From contig CM029631.1 in assembly GCA_017311315.1 (NCBI GenBank), positions 5,549,360-5,613,359 on the forward strand: a stretch of 64,000 bases of DNA, written 5' to 3'. Below the pieces are notes generated by a model. That model was not told the DNA's origin, made no database searches, and worked only from the letters and a program-made list of their open reading frames with translations. This document shows positions 11,896 to 24,014 of the stretch, piece by piece. The DNA is from Dendrocalamus latiflorus. Its lineage: Eukaryota; Streptophyta; Magnoliopsida; Poales; Poaceae. The position numbers were made by a program, and so were the translations under genes. The stretch's first letter is position 1. Each line of letters starts with the position of its first letter.

Positions 11896-12095
11896 GGGCC
11901 TGTTTTTAGCTAGGTTTGTAGTTTTTAGGTTATTTATACGAGAGATTATAGAGTAATCGAAACTCACATATGATTTTTATCGATATAAATGAAGTCGATA
12001 TAGTATGTACTATAATTAACTAGTGAATCCTATCTTAAAATGATACTCTATTTAAAAATTAGTTACTGTTAGAAAAATTAAAAGCTTAAAAAGAA
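11896..12095 (+). mobile_element. MITE-like repeat, family B copy 1
   Basis: Begins GGGCCTGTTT. It shares an ordered set of landmarks with copies at 16550, 18695 and 25767: gagagattac-like, a tgattttaaccggtaca-like block, atcttaaaatgatactc-like, and aaaattagttactgt near the right end. All four lie in the same orientation. Confidence 0.5.
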
Positions 12096-12732
12096 TAACC
12101 ATTGTGTTGCCGAGGGCAAAGGAGCCGAACGGCTTGCTTTGACCCAAGGCCCCTCAATCCCTTTCCAGTCCGGCACGGTGGTTTACTGGTTTTCCCCTTT
12201 GTTTCCAGGCTACGTCGCGCTTCCCGTCCAGCAAATCATATCATCGGAGACGTAACGCCGCGCATTGCCCTTGGCCAAAAACGGAGAGCATGCGGCGTAT
12301 CGCACTTTTGTCCATGTATAGCTAGTGGTGTCGTAGCGTCTCTTGTCAGAGCAAAGGCAAGAGGCATCAACTTCCTCGGGGTGCATACATGCGCGTGGCT
12401 GCTCTGCTCGATCGTGTGTGAACGCAGCTACCAGATCATATTCACATGGTAGTACTACTACTTCACTTCTTCGATATTGGCTGTGAACTGCTTAATAATT
12501 GGGTGTGTGAACATGGGGACAATTCATCCCATCGAACAGACGTTGGTAAGAGCCTGAGGGATAATTAAGGACCTGCAAGCGTGCAACTGATCCGTGAACT
12601 GAAAGAAGTGACACTGGCCGTGAGATCAGGACAACCCTAAACTAGTTTGAACAGTTCAAAACCTATTTGCCATAAATATATCAAAAGGCATAAAACAATT
12701 TGATACCTAAGTTCTAAAATTTTTATCCATCA

Positions 12733-13130
12733 TGTTAGAGTAATCTTGTTTACCGAGTCCGAGTGTGTATGAAGGTAGAATACGAGTCCTCTTGCCGCAT
12801 ATACGTATACGAGTTGGATACGCTGCGTCTGTCCGTTTCCGTGTATGCGTTATGTTATGAGTCCGTGTGTTAGATGGTGATGTAGGCTTTAAAATAGCCA
12901 TGCAATGCAGAATGTGAGGTGGGCAATGCAATGTAAGAAGATTGAGAGCAGGAAGCAATAGAGAAAGAGAGGAAAGTATAAAAGGAGTGGTTGTGCTCTG
13001 TTGGTTTGGTATTTTTTTTCTAGTCTTCTCTAGCAGACGTGAAGACTAGAAAGAAGGCTGTGCTGTTTGGCGTCGTACAGAAGCGGTGAATCGAAGTAAA
13101 CAATCAGCAAGAAAATTGTAACACATCATA
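12733..13130 (+). mobile_element. Possible solo or 5' copia LTR
   Basis: Starts TGTTAGAGTAATCTTG, runs through a promoter-like agtataaaaggag (about 12976) and reaches aattgtaacacatca. It is followed by cgtatcagatggttg, which resembles a degraded tRNA-Met primer binding site. There is no partner LTR or coding region nearby. Boundaries are approximate. Confidence 0.35.
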
Positions 13131-13461
13131 TACGTGTTCGTATCAGATGGTTGTTGATATAGGTGTATACATACATATATACTAGCTTGCTCAACATGTT
13201 CAGATCAAAATTCGCACTGTGGAGCAGAGTTCACGGGCAGTACAAGTATTGGCCCTATTCTTTTGACTTTTCAGCAGTTTTTTGTTTTTAACTTCTTTTT
13301 AGTAATCACTATTTATTATACTACTAAGCTGTAGATATATGCTACAGACCAAAAGAGCAGACACATTCTTTACAAAGAGGTCCGCATGCATGAGCCTAGT
13401 ACATTATCAAGGTGTGAACTCCCAAGGTCGATCCATCCTGCTTTGACTACTCCTCTGATCG

Positions 13462-13582
13462 GCCATTCATCAATCAAATCCTGCCTAACTGCAGCTATAT
13501 GTATGACCCCTGTACAACTATAGTACTATATTACACTCACAGGTGATTTGCCAAAAGAGGGTAGTAGTAAAATTACTAGATT
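13462..13582 (+). repeat. Dispersed direct duplication, copy 1
   Basis: Shares atcaatcaaatcctgcct, attacactcac and gtgatttgcc...aaagagggtagtag with 15291-15394. The sequence outside is not shared. Confidence 0.65.
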
Positions 13583-13594
13583 AAAAATAATCTT

Positions 13595-14215
13595 GACTTT
13601 CAGTCTAAGACGTAGTTAGAGTCTGTCTCTGTGTGTAACTTGAGTTGAAATTGTGTCTAACTTGAAGTCCGAATACGTATGCTAGTAGGAGATTATTAGC
13701 CTATATATTAAGGAAGCTTGTAGCTAATTTTGTAAAAGAAAAGCAAGAAAAATGGGGAGCAAATAAGAGAATAGATAAATTCAGAAATTCTCCTGTATTC
13801 TCTTCGTTTATTTGCGATGTGTGGGTTTTCTCCTGGAACAAATTTTGAACAAGTGGTATCAGAGCCAAAGCGAGAACCGAGTCACTGGAAAAATCGTCTC
13901 GGCGATTCCGTTTCAGCGTGTCTCGCGCGGTGCTCCTGAGGTGCACGTTGCTCGTCTTCACGCAGCTCTCCCGGGAAAAAGGCGCGCAGCACGCCCTTCC
14001 GTTCCCTCGGTCTAAGAGCCACTTCAAAGTAGCCCGAGATCTTGATCCATGCTCAAGATCATGTCGCGTTCTCTGGGAAGTAGTGTCACCGGTGACGAGG
14101 CATCATCCAGTATAATAGCGAAGGAGAGTTCTGCTATCTCGCTGCATTATCCGATGCTCACGGCGAGTAATTATGCAGCCTGAGCAATCAAGATGAAGGT
14201 GTACATGACTACGTG
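13595..14215 (+). mobile_element. 5' fragment of a copia-type element
   Basis: An LTR-like segment ends at about 13850 and is followed by an exact tRNA-Met primer binding site, tggtatcagagc (13854-13865). A gag start (about 14049-14207) reads MLKIMSRSLGSSV, then HYPMLTASNYAA, a stop, and AIKMKVYM, the familiar opening of copia gag. An in-frame stop interrupts it, and the element breaks off into the 26-bp tandem repeat. The LTR start could not be fixed. Confidence 0.55.
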
Positions 14216-14340
14216 GTCGTAAAAGGGCTTATAACTATACGATCATAGAAAGACTTACAACTACGTGGTCGTAGAAAAACTTACAACTATATAGTTGTAG
14301 AAAGGCTTATGACTATGTGGTTGTAGAAAGATTTACGACT
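14204..14340 (+). repeat. 26-bp tandem repeat with an internal inverted repeat
   Basis: About five diverged units of the type cttacaactacgtggtcgta followed by gaaaaa. Each unit carries a small palindrome (acaactacgtggtcgta and variants). The array begins at the broken end of the copia gag fragment. Confidence 0.75.
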
Positions 14341-14576
14341 ACTCTGTGAAATCTCTCGCTTATCGATAAGGATATACTCGGAGAACATAATAACATAATA
14401 ATTAAATGATTATTATATCCTCATCCGACCTCACATAGGTTAACAACTATTACTGCTTTGGCTTGCTCTAGAAGTTCATGGATCCTTATAGCTAACAATA
14501 TGGCTATTGAACAGTATTCATAAAATTGTGCGATGACCTTTTTTATTAACAGCAAGTGCATACATAAAAGCAGTAA

Positions 14577-14820
14577 GAGCAAGGCTAATAATACAGCCTT
14601 CAACGGGCTATATGAACACTTATAGCTTACTTATCAGCCCATTCATATAGTAGTTTACAGCCAACTGAAGACTGTATGACCCACCCCTTTCTCTCACAAA
14701 GTTTCTTGGTTCTTGTGCTTTAGCTGGCTGTAAACTTACAGCCCACCTCTCTTCTCTCTCCTCATCTCTTTCCTCCACCTCAGCATACAGCCTACTAACA
14801 GCCTCTTATTATACTTGCTC
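14577..14820. mobile_element. Tourist-like MITE with TAA target duplication
   Basis: A 244-bp element with inverted termini GAGCAAGGCTAATAATACAG and, complemented from the right, GAGCAAGTATAATAAGAGGC. It is flanked by TAA on both sides (14574-14576 and 14821-14823), as in PIF/Harbinger-derived MITEs. No coding capacity. Confidence 0.75.
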
Positions 14821-15077
14821 TAAGCTATATGCTGTACAGAAAAGGTGTCATCGTGCGAAGACGCAAAACACATCAATTCCCTTTTATGACTAATTAACTG
14901 AATGCACCATTAGAACAACGATTAACCATACGAACTAGATGGGAAATTGGCATAAATAAAGGTGCTGAATAGTCAGTAAAAACGGCAAACCTGTTCCACC
15001 AAAGCCCCATAGTCATTTGTAAAACAGAAAGCTTTGCATGTACAGAGAAACAAGTGGTACTGGAAGTACCGACTAGT

Positions 15078-15093
15078 GGGGGGGGGGGGGGGG
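15078..15093. repeat. 16-base poly-G tract
   Basis: An uninterrupted run of G. Similar runs of 19 lie at 46243-46261 and 50543-50561. Confidence 0.95.
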
Positions 15094-15290
15094 AATGCCA
15101 TTACAAATCCACTAGCTATTTATTTTAATAACCAGTGGAACTGAATAAGTAATTTCTAATCATGGCATATAGATCCCAACAGAAACTATTTATGGTGACT
15201 AATCAGAATAAAAGATCCAATCTAGAAACTGCAATCTTGAGATTAACCAGAATACGCCACACACAAGTGCATGCAACGAAAGCTACGTTG

Positions 15291-15394
15291 GTGCGCCATC
15301 CATCAATCAAATCCTGCCTGCCTGCCTGCCTGCCTGTACCACTGTATTACACTCACTGGTGATTTGCCTAAAGAGGGTAGTAGTAAAATGACTA
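15291..15394 (+). repeat. Dispersed direct duplication, copy 2, with a CTGC microsatellite
   Basis: Second copy of the segment at 13462-13582. Here the aactgcagc part of the first copy is replaced by a run of tandem CTGC units (about 15316-15335). Confidence 0.65.
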
Positions 15395-16549
15395 GTAAAT
15401 CTTACGAGCGGAGTAGGGGACAGCTAGCCAGCCGAACTACGTCAGATTCGTTCATCATTTCTCTGCGGAGCGCGCGCATCGATCCGGTCAACATCTGCAA
15501 CACTGTCCATCACCAGCTAGCTAGGACGACGCACGTACAGTATGCTCGCCTGCACGGCGCGGCGACGAGGCAATTAACGTCGATGTGCCGTAGCGCATTA
15601 TGCCACGATCTCCTCTGTCGCTCTGCTAACCGAAAAGGACGGTCGATCTAACCCGATTAAGGAATAAGGATGTTTCGGTTTGTGGCTATCAATTACGACT
15701 GGATCGAGAGCTGAAAAAAATGTACTACTGGGCAGGAAACCTGAAACGGTTTCTGGCGTATGCGTGACTGCGTGCGCGTGCCAATCGATCGATCGATGGG
15801 CAGCAGTGAGGGGCACCGGCGTTTTCGAGCGCGAGAGCAAGGTCGATCTCCAGCGCGCCGCTGTAGAACAGAAGTGATGGATCGATCGGCGTGGGAGGTC
15901 AGCGTCGATCGTCCGTGCGTCTAACGAAGAGACGCGGCGGAGAAGATGGATGGCGCGTGCGGCCGCGCACCACATCGTTTTGACAGCAACGGATGGTGCC
16001 GTCGGTCGGGCAAGGACCGCACGGGGGGCGCCTGGAACCGCACGTACGGATCTCCATCTGCCGTGATCGATCGAGCGACGAACGAATCCGGTTAAAATTA
16101 CGATTTTGAGTTTGTGCTGCGCTAGAGCTCTGCAGGCCGTCGCACGTGTTGTACTGCTTCCGGTGCGGTGGCAAAATGGGAGACTAGAAAAGGTTAAAAA
16201 AAGACGTGGAAAGTTTTGTCAAAGCGTACTGTCCTGCTGCAGCTGCACAGTGCCGCGTGGATGCGCGGTACAAACGAACAGTCACCGGGGCGCAGGAAAT
16301 CGAGGTGATTGCGGTGAGCTGGGCGCCAGTTCGCAAAGAGCTGGCCGAGGACGCCAGCCGGCCGCTGGTCTCAACGTTGAATTCCTTCCGCATTCCCGAT
16401 TTCGTGCACCGATTCTCGTGAGGGGGACAAAAGACCAGCCAACAGATGAACAGGGACCAGCAACCCATTCCTCCTCACTTTGTTCGATTGTCTCACGCCG
16501 CGCAGGCGAGCACATTGCTAGTAGTACCAATGGGCGTATGGATCGTGAT
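15395..16549. other. Intergenic, GC-moderate, no supported gene
   Basis: Several reading frames of 60-160 codons occur on both strands, but none shows a recognisable domain or splice-supported structure. Confidence 0.4.
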
Positions 16550-16738
16550 ATGTTTTTGTGGTTGTGGCTTTTGGTTTTGTTTCGTAGTTTTTGAATCCTA
16601 ACTGTTCGTGAGAGAGATTACGAAAAGAAATACAGTCGTGTGTGATTTTAACCGGTACAACTGAAGTCGGTAATTTAAAGAGATGTACTGTTTAAAAACA
16701 CGTTACTGTAACGTCATACAAAAGTTAAAAGTCTAAGC
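16550..16738 (+). mobile_element. MITE-like repeat, family B copy 2
   Basis: Matches the family order: tgttcgtgagagagattacg, then gtgattttaaccggtacaac, then gtttaaaaacacgttactgt. Ends are approximate. Confidence 0.5.
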
Positions 16739-18694
16739 TCTTTGGAAGGCTACCCATATTAGGAGTACTGCTCTATAAAACCATGACCAGTGCATATACT
16801 CCTCAATTTTGATGGTATTCGGAATTTGGAGGCGCCTCTGGGCTGAGCTGTCACGTCCAGCTGTGCCACCATGTCCACGTCCTCCTCGATGCCTGCCTAG
16901 ACAGTGAATAATGCATCGACACGGCCTCCAAGTTGCACCATGCAAGAGAGAGAACCATCAGCTTTGCCTGGTCCTCAAGAGGGGAAGGAAAAAACATCAG
17001 CTTTGCATTGCAAAACAAATTCGAATCGATTAGTCCTTGTCGCTGCCCAACCGAGGGGCAGTTTCGCAAATACCACGCGACGGCATGGGCGATACCTCAG
17101 CACGCCACATGCATGTCGAGTTCATGCACTGCACGGTCCCGAATGATCGAGCTTGGCTGGGTTTGGTTGGGCCGTTCGGGTCACAGTCAGAGATTCCTCT
17201 GTACTGGCCATACCACACCACACCACACACGACCAGTTCATCGCCACCCAACACGACGCCGCTTTATCAAGTTTAACCTCAACTTAATTCCCTGTCCACC
17301 ATTAACTAACGCCTTAACTTTCTTCCTGGCCAGCCCGGTCGATCTTTTACCTCGCTAAGCGCATCAGCGCCAACTACTTGTCGTTGCATGCGGTGGGTAT
17401 CAGTCAGAAAATGTGTCGATAATTCAGTCATGTCTAGCTAGCAGTGCGGATTTGGAATCGTACATATAGGTCAATGATGGAAAATGGTACACTACTCCAT
17501 CTCTCTCTGCTCCAATCATCTAACACTACCTGCTGCAGTCTTTCTCCATAGATGTCATTCTATCATTTTGCCCCACAACCAAGATATGTACAAAAAAAAC
17601 CATATCACCCGTCTTCATTATCTCACTTGTTGCTCTTAGACGCCGTACGTTACTCTATTTTATAACAGTAAGAGCAGTCCTTTTATGATTTTTTTCATCA
17701 ACAAGAGTAACACTAATATCAAAGTAAATAAAGAGGTAAGTACCATATATCTATCATCCGTCATATTTTAAAAATTATGTAAATCACTATTGAGAAACGT
17801 ATGGACACATTTCTCTCATAGTAAATGATCTTAAGAATAATGAATGAGAGAGATATGGAAAAATAGTAAAAAAGTTACCTCGAAATTGGAGAATAACTAG
17901 TTGAACGCTTGTGCGTTGTTACGGATTTTTTTGTACGTTGGTAGTGGTCGTACGTTGGTAGGCATTCAGTGCGCTTGTGTCCTGTCGCCCCGACTGTCAG
18001 CGCCAGCCTGCTCGGCTCCGACTTCGACCACGGCCCCGATTTCAACCACTGCCCCCCTTCAACTTCAACCACTGCCTCCTTCAATCACTATCCCCTTTGA
18101 CCACGACCCTTTGACGTTGACCACTTTCCCCTTTGACCACGACCTCCTTGATCATAGCACCAAGGAGGAGAGCAGGCACAACACGAAGGTTCGGGGTAGA
18201 AGGAGGCGGCGGTTGCAGGAGGTGGTGGAGGGCAAATGGGGAGAAGAGACGGCGGGCAAGTGCGTTGGGAGGAGATGACGAGGGGATGCGACACTACTGG
18301 GGGAAAGTTGGGGGACTGCAACTAGACACTGTCATACGGGGAAGGAATTAGTGGTGGCGCTGAGGAGGAGGAGGCGCGGCACGAGGGTTCAGGGGAGAGA
18401 AGGAGACGGCGGTTGCGGGAGGTGGAGTGGTGTGGGAGGCGGAGGATGTGGGGAAGAGAAGAGGAGGAGCGCGACCCATGTGTTAGCCCGATCTTTTCTA
18501 TGAGGAGTGGAAGAACTACCTACATGCGGATCTGAACAGCTGATCTTTGATCGGACGTTTGAGAAGAGAGGATGGAGAATGAACCGACGACCACCAACCC
18601 ACATTTTTATAAATAGTAAAGATATGTAGCTAGAATGACATATATTTAGAAACTGAGAATAATCTGTTGTGATGCTTAGCTTGGCTAGCTTAAA
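16739..18694. other. Intergenic, no supported gene
   Basis: An AT-rich stretch (about 17500-17880) is followed by a GC-rich, purine-skewed stretch (about 17990-18600). The latter starts near gttgaacgcttgtgcgttgt and ends in ttataaatagtaaagat, which resembles the ends of unclassified grass repeats. I see no coding region. Confidence 0.35.
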
Positions 18695-18952
18695 CGGGTT
18701 CTATTTTTTTCCATGGATTTCTCATAATTTAATCTGGTGGTTCTTTTGGATTATAACCTTTGGCTTTTGAATTATAAATGTTCGTAAGAGAGATTACAAA
18801 GAGGGAGAAGTCGCATGTGATTTTGATTGTACAGCTGAGGTAGATAAAATGTTTACTACAATCGACTAGTAAACCTCATTTTAAAAACACATCGTTTAAA
18901 CCTCATTTTAAAAGTAAGTTACTGTATCACAGTAAAAAAAGGCAAAAAAAAC
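18695..18952 (+). mobile_element. MITE-like repeat, family B copy 3
   Basis: Contains tgttcgtaagagagattaca, gtgattttgattgtacagct and aagtaagttactgtatcaca. A short internal duplication (ctcattttaaaa twice, about 18868-18912) is specific to this copy. Confidence 0.5.
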
Positions 18953-19048
18953 TTATTCCGTGTGCTTGCTAGCCTGTGAGATTCGAGTTGTAAAGTCCAC
19001 GCAAAACTAACAGTGGCTCGAGACGGCCGTGGAAAATGGAAATGGAAT

Positions 19049-22000
19049 TGTAACGCCCCCGTTTCCAGGGGCGCGTACGGACACGGCATTCCGCAACTAT
19101 TCACGCATGAACAGTTATGGAACGTCGCGCAAGAGTATACCATTGCATGCTTACAACAAAAGTCCAGCATATATTTTACATATGGATTAACATCCAATTT
19201 TTTTGACAGCGGGGGCGTGCAAGCCCAAAGTATACTTACATCGCAAAAACTCCAGAATCCGCTTGAGCGCGGCCAAGACCTAAAGCCACGGGTCCTCGTC
19301 GAAGAAGCGATCCTCAGGGGCATCCTTGATGGGGAAACCTTCACCTTTGTCTTGATCCTCTAAAGAGTGGATTAAGCAAGCCGGGAGCCAAACAACCGGC
19401 TCAGCAAGCCCCAAAGGGACTCTAACTTACTACATGCACGGATTAACAAAGCAAGAGAGTATATTTGGTTTATTAACTTTGAGTGGATGCAGTTTTATTT
19501 GGAAACATTTTGATAAAACGGACCCAAAACTACTCCTTAAGATCTCAGGGGTTTTTCACGAAAGTTTAATTAACCAACTAAGTCAAGTTAAAGCATGTAC
19601 AAAACTACTTAAGCTTCGCTGCTGGAATCACCCAAGTGACACAGCTCCATTAACCGGGAGCACGGCGTATTCGAATACCATTTATTTGACTCTGCAGAGT
19701 TTGCTCAGCTTTACCCACACGATCCCTTAACTCCCGCGACAGAGTTAAGAAAGCCAGGTCGTTTCACTGCTCAACTCTTTATATAGACTCTACCCGGTAG
19801 AATCCACTCGGGTCTGGCACATATAAATAATAATAATAATAATACAAACGTCCGCTTCGAGTGAACTCTACCGTTGTTAGGCATCCGCAGCACGGCTTGC
19901 CTAACTTCACTTCTTATCCTCCTCCTCCGCCACACCTGTAGAGTTTCAATCGAGTTGAGCAGCTACTAGACAAGTGTTGACAAGTCAACTACTGTGGTTG
20001 AGCGATCACTATGACATTTGCTCAGCGTAAGGGTTTCAGTCCTTATATTTTTCACATGGTCCGCAATCTCGCCAGGCCTGCGACCCAACCTAGGGTAAGC
20101 GGTGGGCGTAGACCGCCTCGTGGTTTCCCACAACACCCTTACTCTACCTTCAATCTTAGGGTAAAAGATGGGCGGAGACCGTCTCGCGGCTCTTTCCCAA
20201 CCTTTACCCTACCTTGTGCACGCCGGCACTCTCCGCTCTAAGATACGGTGTCCCATACCACCCTACTTTAGAGTCGGGTTTGCAAATTCTATTGGCTCGC
20301 AGCCGCAATCTTATTAGTGTAAGACTTGCATGATAATAATATCTTACAATTATTTAGATTAACAGATAATTAATTCTAGGGTTACAATGGCATGGCTACA
20401 AATTTAACATGGCAATTATCGGTGGTAGGTCTAACTATATCACATGTCATTCTAAACAATTTTATTTTACTTTGAACTAACATTTCAGAACCAGCTTAAT
20501 GCAAATAGCATAATAACATAATTAAATGGCATGGGATACAACATGATCAAAAGATTTGAGACTTGCTGGCAATTTGGACGAACTCGGTTAGCTTGAACGT
20601 AGAAGCTCCTGGATCATGCGACTGCACTTGAACTTCCGGGAGCCCCGAAGCTAGCGCAAACACACAAAAATAACATAAGTCCTGCTTGAGCCTAATCAAG
20701 CGAGGGAAAATAAACTAATTAAAAAGGAGTAAAATGCATAAATCCTTCAAATGGAATTTTAGGGATTTATCTGGGATGAATTTGGAGGAAAGGAGGTCAA
20801 AAATGGGTTCAGGATATTATTTGGAGCAAAGTGATGAAATTTGGGATTTTTTGGGATTTTCTAGGATTTATTGGGATTTTTCTGGAATTTAGAAATGATT
20901 AATTTGGAAAAATCGGTGTGAACAGTGCGGAGGCCGGCCCGGCTACTGTGCGGCCCAGCACTGTGCGTTTCGGCGGGAAAAGACCGATCGACCCACGCGG
21001 CCCGTGCGCATGCGCGTGCGAGAGGCAGGCCGGGGAGGCCGCGGCCCGTCCGCGCTCCGCGCCCACCCGAGGCGGATGGAGGACGCGTGGCCGGGGCAGA
21101 CGGCGCCGATGCGAGGAGAGCAGCGAACTGTTACGGGAGATCCGACAGACGAGGGGAGATGGGATAATGAAGATCGGATGGCTGAAGCTTGGTGCCATCG
21201 GGCGGTCGACGACTTAAGGCGACGGGGAGGATCGGGCGGTGGAGGAGAGGCCACGTCGGTCGTCTTCTTCCTCCAGCCGTGCGCGCTCGCCCGAGAAACA
21301 GAGGGGCGGCGCTGCAGCACTCCGGCGACGGCGAAGGCCTCCGGCGGCATGGGAGGGCTCCAACAGGTGAGTCTCGGTGAGGGAAGTCCATTTTGGGGTT
21401 TTGGAAAGGGAGGGGATCAATGGCAGAGGCAAGGGGCAGAAGGGGGTGGCTTCGGGTTAGCGGCGGCGAGGGAGCTCTCCGGTGGCGATCCATTCAAATG
21501 GGGCGCAGATTCACGGACAAGGGACTCTGGGGCTCACCAAAGTAGTGGCGGAACCGGCGGGGAAGTTCTTGGGAGGGCTGGCCACGGTGAGGTGCGACGG
21601 CCGGAGAGGGAGTCTCGACGGCGGCGTTCCACAGGGCTTTACCTGGCCAGAGGGGGACGGTAGAGTGATTAGGGGGGGTTGAGGATGCTATGGACGAATG
21701 CAATTGAGAAATGGAGGGAGAGAGGAGGAGATCGACTTCACGGGGTCGCCGGCGCAGGGGAGGACCGCGGTGGCGCTACGGGCGGTGAGACTCCAATCGG
21801 CTGCGAGTGGAGCTTCTCTGGAGTGGCGGGAGGGGAATGGGGGTGTTGGGGACGCTCGGGAAGCAAAGGAGAAACGGGGAGCAAGGGGAGTGGTTTTTAT
21901 ACCCGGGCGGGGAAGAAGGAGCCGTGGGGGAGAAGCTAACGGGCGGGGCTCCGGGGACAACGAGAAGACAGGGGAGTTGGTGGAGTGTCTCCTCCGCGCA

Positions 22001-22565
22001 GAGATGACGCACGGCCCTGTACAAAGTGATGGCGACGCGACGGGAGCAGGTGGAGCTGCGGGCATGGGCGATGGCGTCCGCGCGCGGGAGAGGGAGGCGC
22101 GGCGACTGCCAGGTGGGACCGGAGCAGAGGCGGGGCGACGTGGCGCGAGGACATCCACCCTTCGGACCGAGGCGGTCGGGACGGCGCGGCGGTCCTAAGC
22201 CAGGCGCAGCCGCGGACGCAAAGGCGGCGCGGCGCGGGCGCAACGCGCAGCGCAAGCGCGTGCGCGGGGAGAAGGCGGGGAGGAGCAGGGGCGCCAGCGG
22301 GAGAAGGGGAGTGGGGCGGCGCCGCAGAGGAGGGGAAGGCGGAAGCGAGCGGGAGGCGGGGAAGGAAAGCGCTAGCGGGGAGGGGCGCGAGCGCCGGAGA
22401 GAGGAGAAGGCGGAAAGATGCGGGGCGCCAAAGAGAAGGGAGGCGGCAATGCCCGAAAGTGAAAGCGGAAATCGGGGAGGCTTTCCACAAAGGGAAAGTC
22501 TCCGGAAATTCACCTAAAAATCCAGCAAAAATCACAAAAAATTTTGGGTTGAAATTTTGGGGTTT
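19049..22565 (+). mobile_element. Probable large gypsy-type LTR (solo or truncated)
   Basis: Begins TGTAACGCCCCCGTTTCC, the start seen in many grass gypsy LTRs. It has an AT-rich first half with a (TAA)n microsatellite at about 19829, then a very GC-rich segment (about 20920-22500), and ends aaattttgggttgaaattttggggt, where such LTRs normally close with ...GTTACA. That last part is missing, so the right end looks truncated or diverged. No internal region or partner LTR is present. Long open frames in the GC-rich part exist on both strands and are compositional. Confidence 0.45.
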
Positions 22566-23037
22566 TTCAGGAATGTATTCCGACAAATACTGCATGGTAG
22601 CTGAACTTGTTTTCAGAAAGGAAAGATGGATCACGTGACTAAGCTACGGTAAGACGTACGGTCGTCGGAATCACGAATAAAGCGCGAGCGCACTGTTCGC
22701 TCTATTGTACTTATCTACAATATCCCAGCTATTAATCCACTTGATCGAATTTGTTAGCCAGACACGTCACACTGATGAGACGCCGTGTAGAGCAGCACCC
22801 ATCAATCCATCACGGCCCCGATCGAGAAAACGAATTTAGGCGCCTCGACGCTATCGACCCGTGGAATCCTGCCAGGTGATTCTATGCTCAAAGTACTTTT
22901 AAAAAAATGAATTGATGCTACTTATTACTTAGTTAGAGCTTTAAGATTTATACATGTATAGGAATGAAAAGAATGAATCACCACTCTAGAATCTTTGCTC
23001 GCAACGGTGCACGGTGCACGGTCATGTAAACTGATTA

Positions 23038-23203
23038 ATCGCACCAAACGCGCGCGAGGCGGGGAAAAAGCTAAGTGTAGTTACGTGTAACCTGATCAAC
23101 TGGAGGCTTCGGCTAATACCAATCTAGGAGCTTAGCTTAACTCGCTGGCCGTAGCCTGTAGGTGCGTACACATGTACATGTAGAAGACGCGTAGGTACAT
23201 GTG
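23038..23203. repeat. Inverted repeat arm 1
   Basis: Its reverse complement aligns along its whole length (roughly 85% by eye) with 23824-23989. The shared core includes gtacctacgcgtcttctaca, which is palindrome-rich. Confidence 0.85.
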
Positions 23204-23823
23204 TGCAGCGCAGTGGAGACGCGATAGTAAGATTCGCTTCAACCAGTTTTTGACTACGGATTTTCATAAGCTAAAAGTCATTTTAAATGTACTGGTTTTT
23301 AAGATATTTTTTATTTTTTATTCTTTTATATTAACAGTTTTTTACTTTTTCATTAAATATTTTAGCTAAAAGCTAACAGCCTAATATTTTATTTGAAAAC
23401 TGAAAACAGTCGGCTGTGGCCGAGGATGGACAAAAAAGGTCTCTCCGTGCGGTTTTCCACGTGCCGAATTGGCCCGTTGCTTCCTCCACAGCTCCACACT
23501 CCCTACCGCTCTCAAAGGTACGTCCCAACACAAGTCAAATACAAATCAAACCGCTAGTAGTGTTCAACTTAAATCTGTTCTCCAGGCTAGGATTACAAGA
23601 GAAACGGACGCAACTTAGGTACGTAGCAAAATCAGCATCAAGATAGCCAAGTCGGTCACCTGGCTCGTGAGACATTACGATCCATCCCATCCCCATCTAG
23701 TGACCGCAGGCAATCAGCCTAGTGGTGGCATGGCACACAAACGTGGGTCCCACCCGTCAGCCATACACACGAGACCGACCGGGCATCATCCTCCAGCCCT
23801 TGGATCAGAATATGCATGTAGCC
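23204..23823. other. Spacer between inverted repeat arms
   Basis: 620 bp. The first 200 bases are AT-rich and partly self-complementary (cagtttttgacta to gaaaactgaaaacag), possibly another small inverted-repeat element. No gene is recognised. Confidence 0.4.
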
Positions 23824-23989
23824 ACATGTACCTACGCGTCTTCTACATGTACATGTGTACGTACCTACAGGCTACAGCTAGCCAGCTAAGCTACGCTCCT
23901 AGATTAGAATTAGTCAAAACCTCCGGTTGATCAGTTTACAGCTAACTACACTTGTTTTTTTTCCCGCCGCGCGCGCGTTTGGTGCGATC
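23824..23989. repeat. Inverted repeat arm 2, next to the PADRE gene
   Basis: Ends 25 bp from the stop codon of the PADRE gene, so it would lie in that gene's 3' untranslated region. Confidence 0.85.
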
Positions 23990-24014
23990 GATCTCTTCTC
24001 CAGCCGGCGGCTAG

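Larger units (their letters stand above)
11221..13461. other. Intergenic region upstream of DHS
   Basis: It holds family-B repeat copy 1 (11896-12095) and an LTR-like segment (12733-13130). Otherwise I see no gene. The 150 bases above the DHS ATG are the presumed 5' untranslated region; no clear TATA box is seen. Confidence 0.5.

Noticed and set aside
20918..22634. Many long frames of up to 245 codons on both strands
   Set aside because: GC-rich LTR-like DNA with few stops in any frame; no recognisable domain and no consistent frame.
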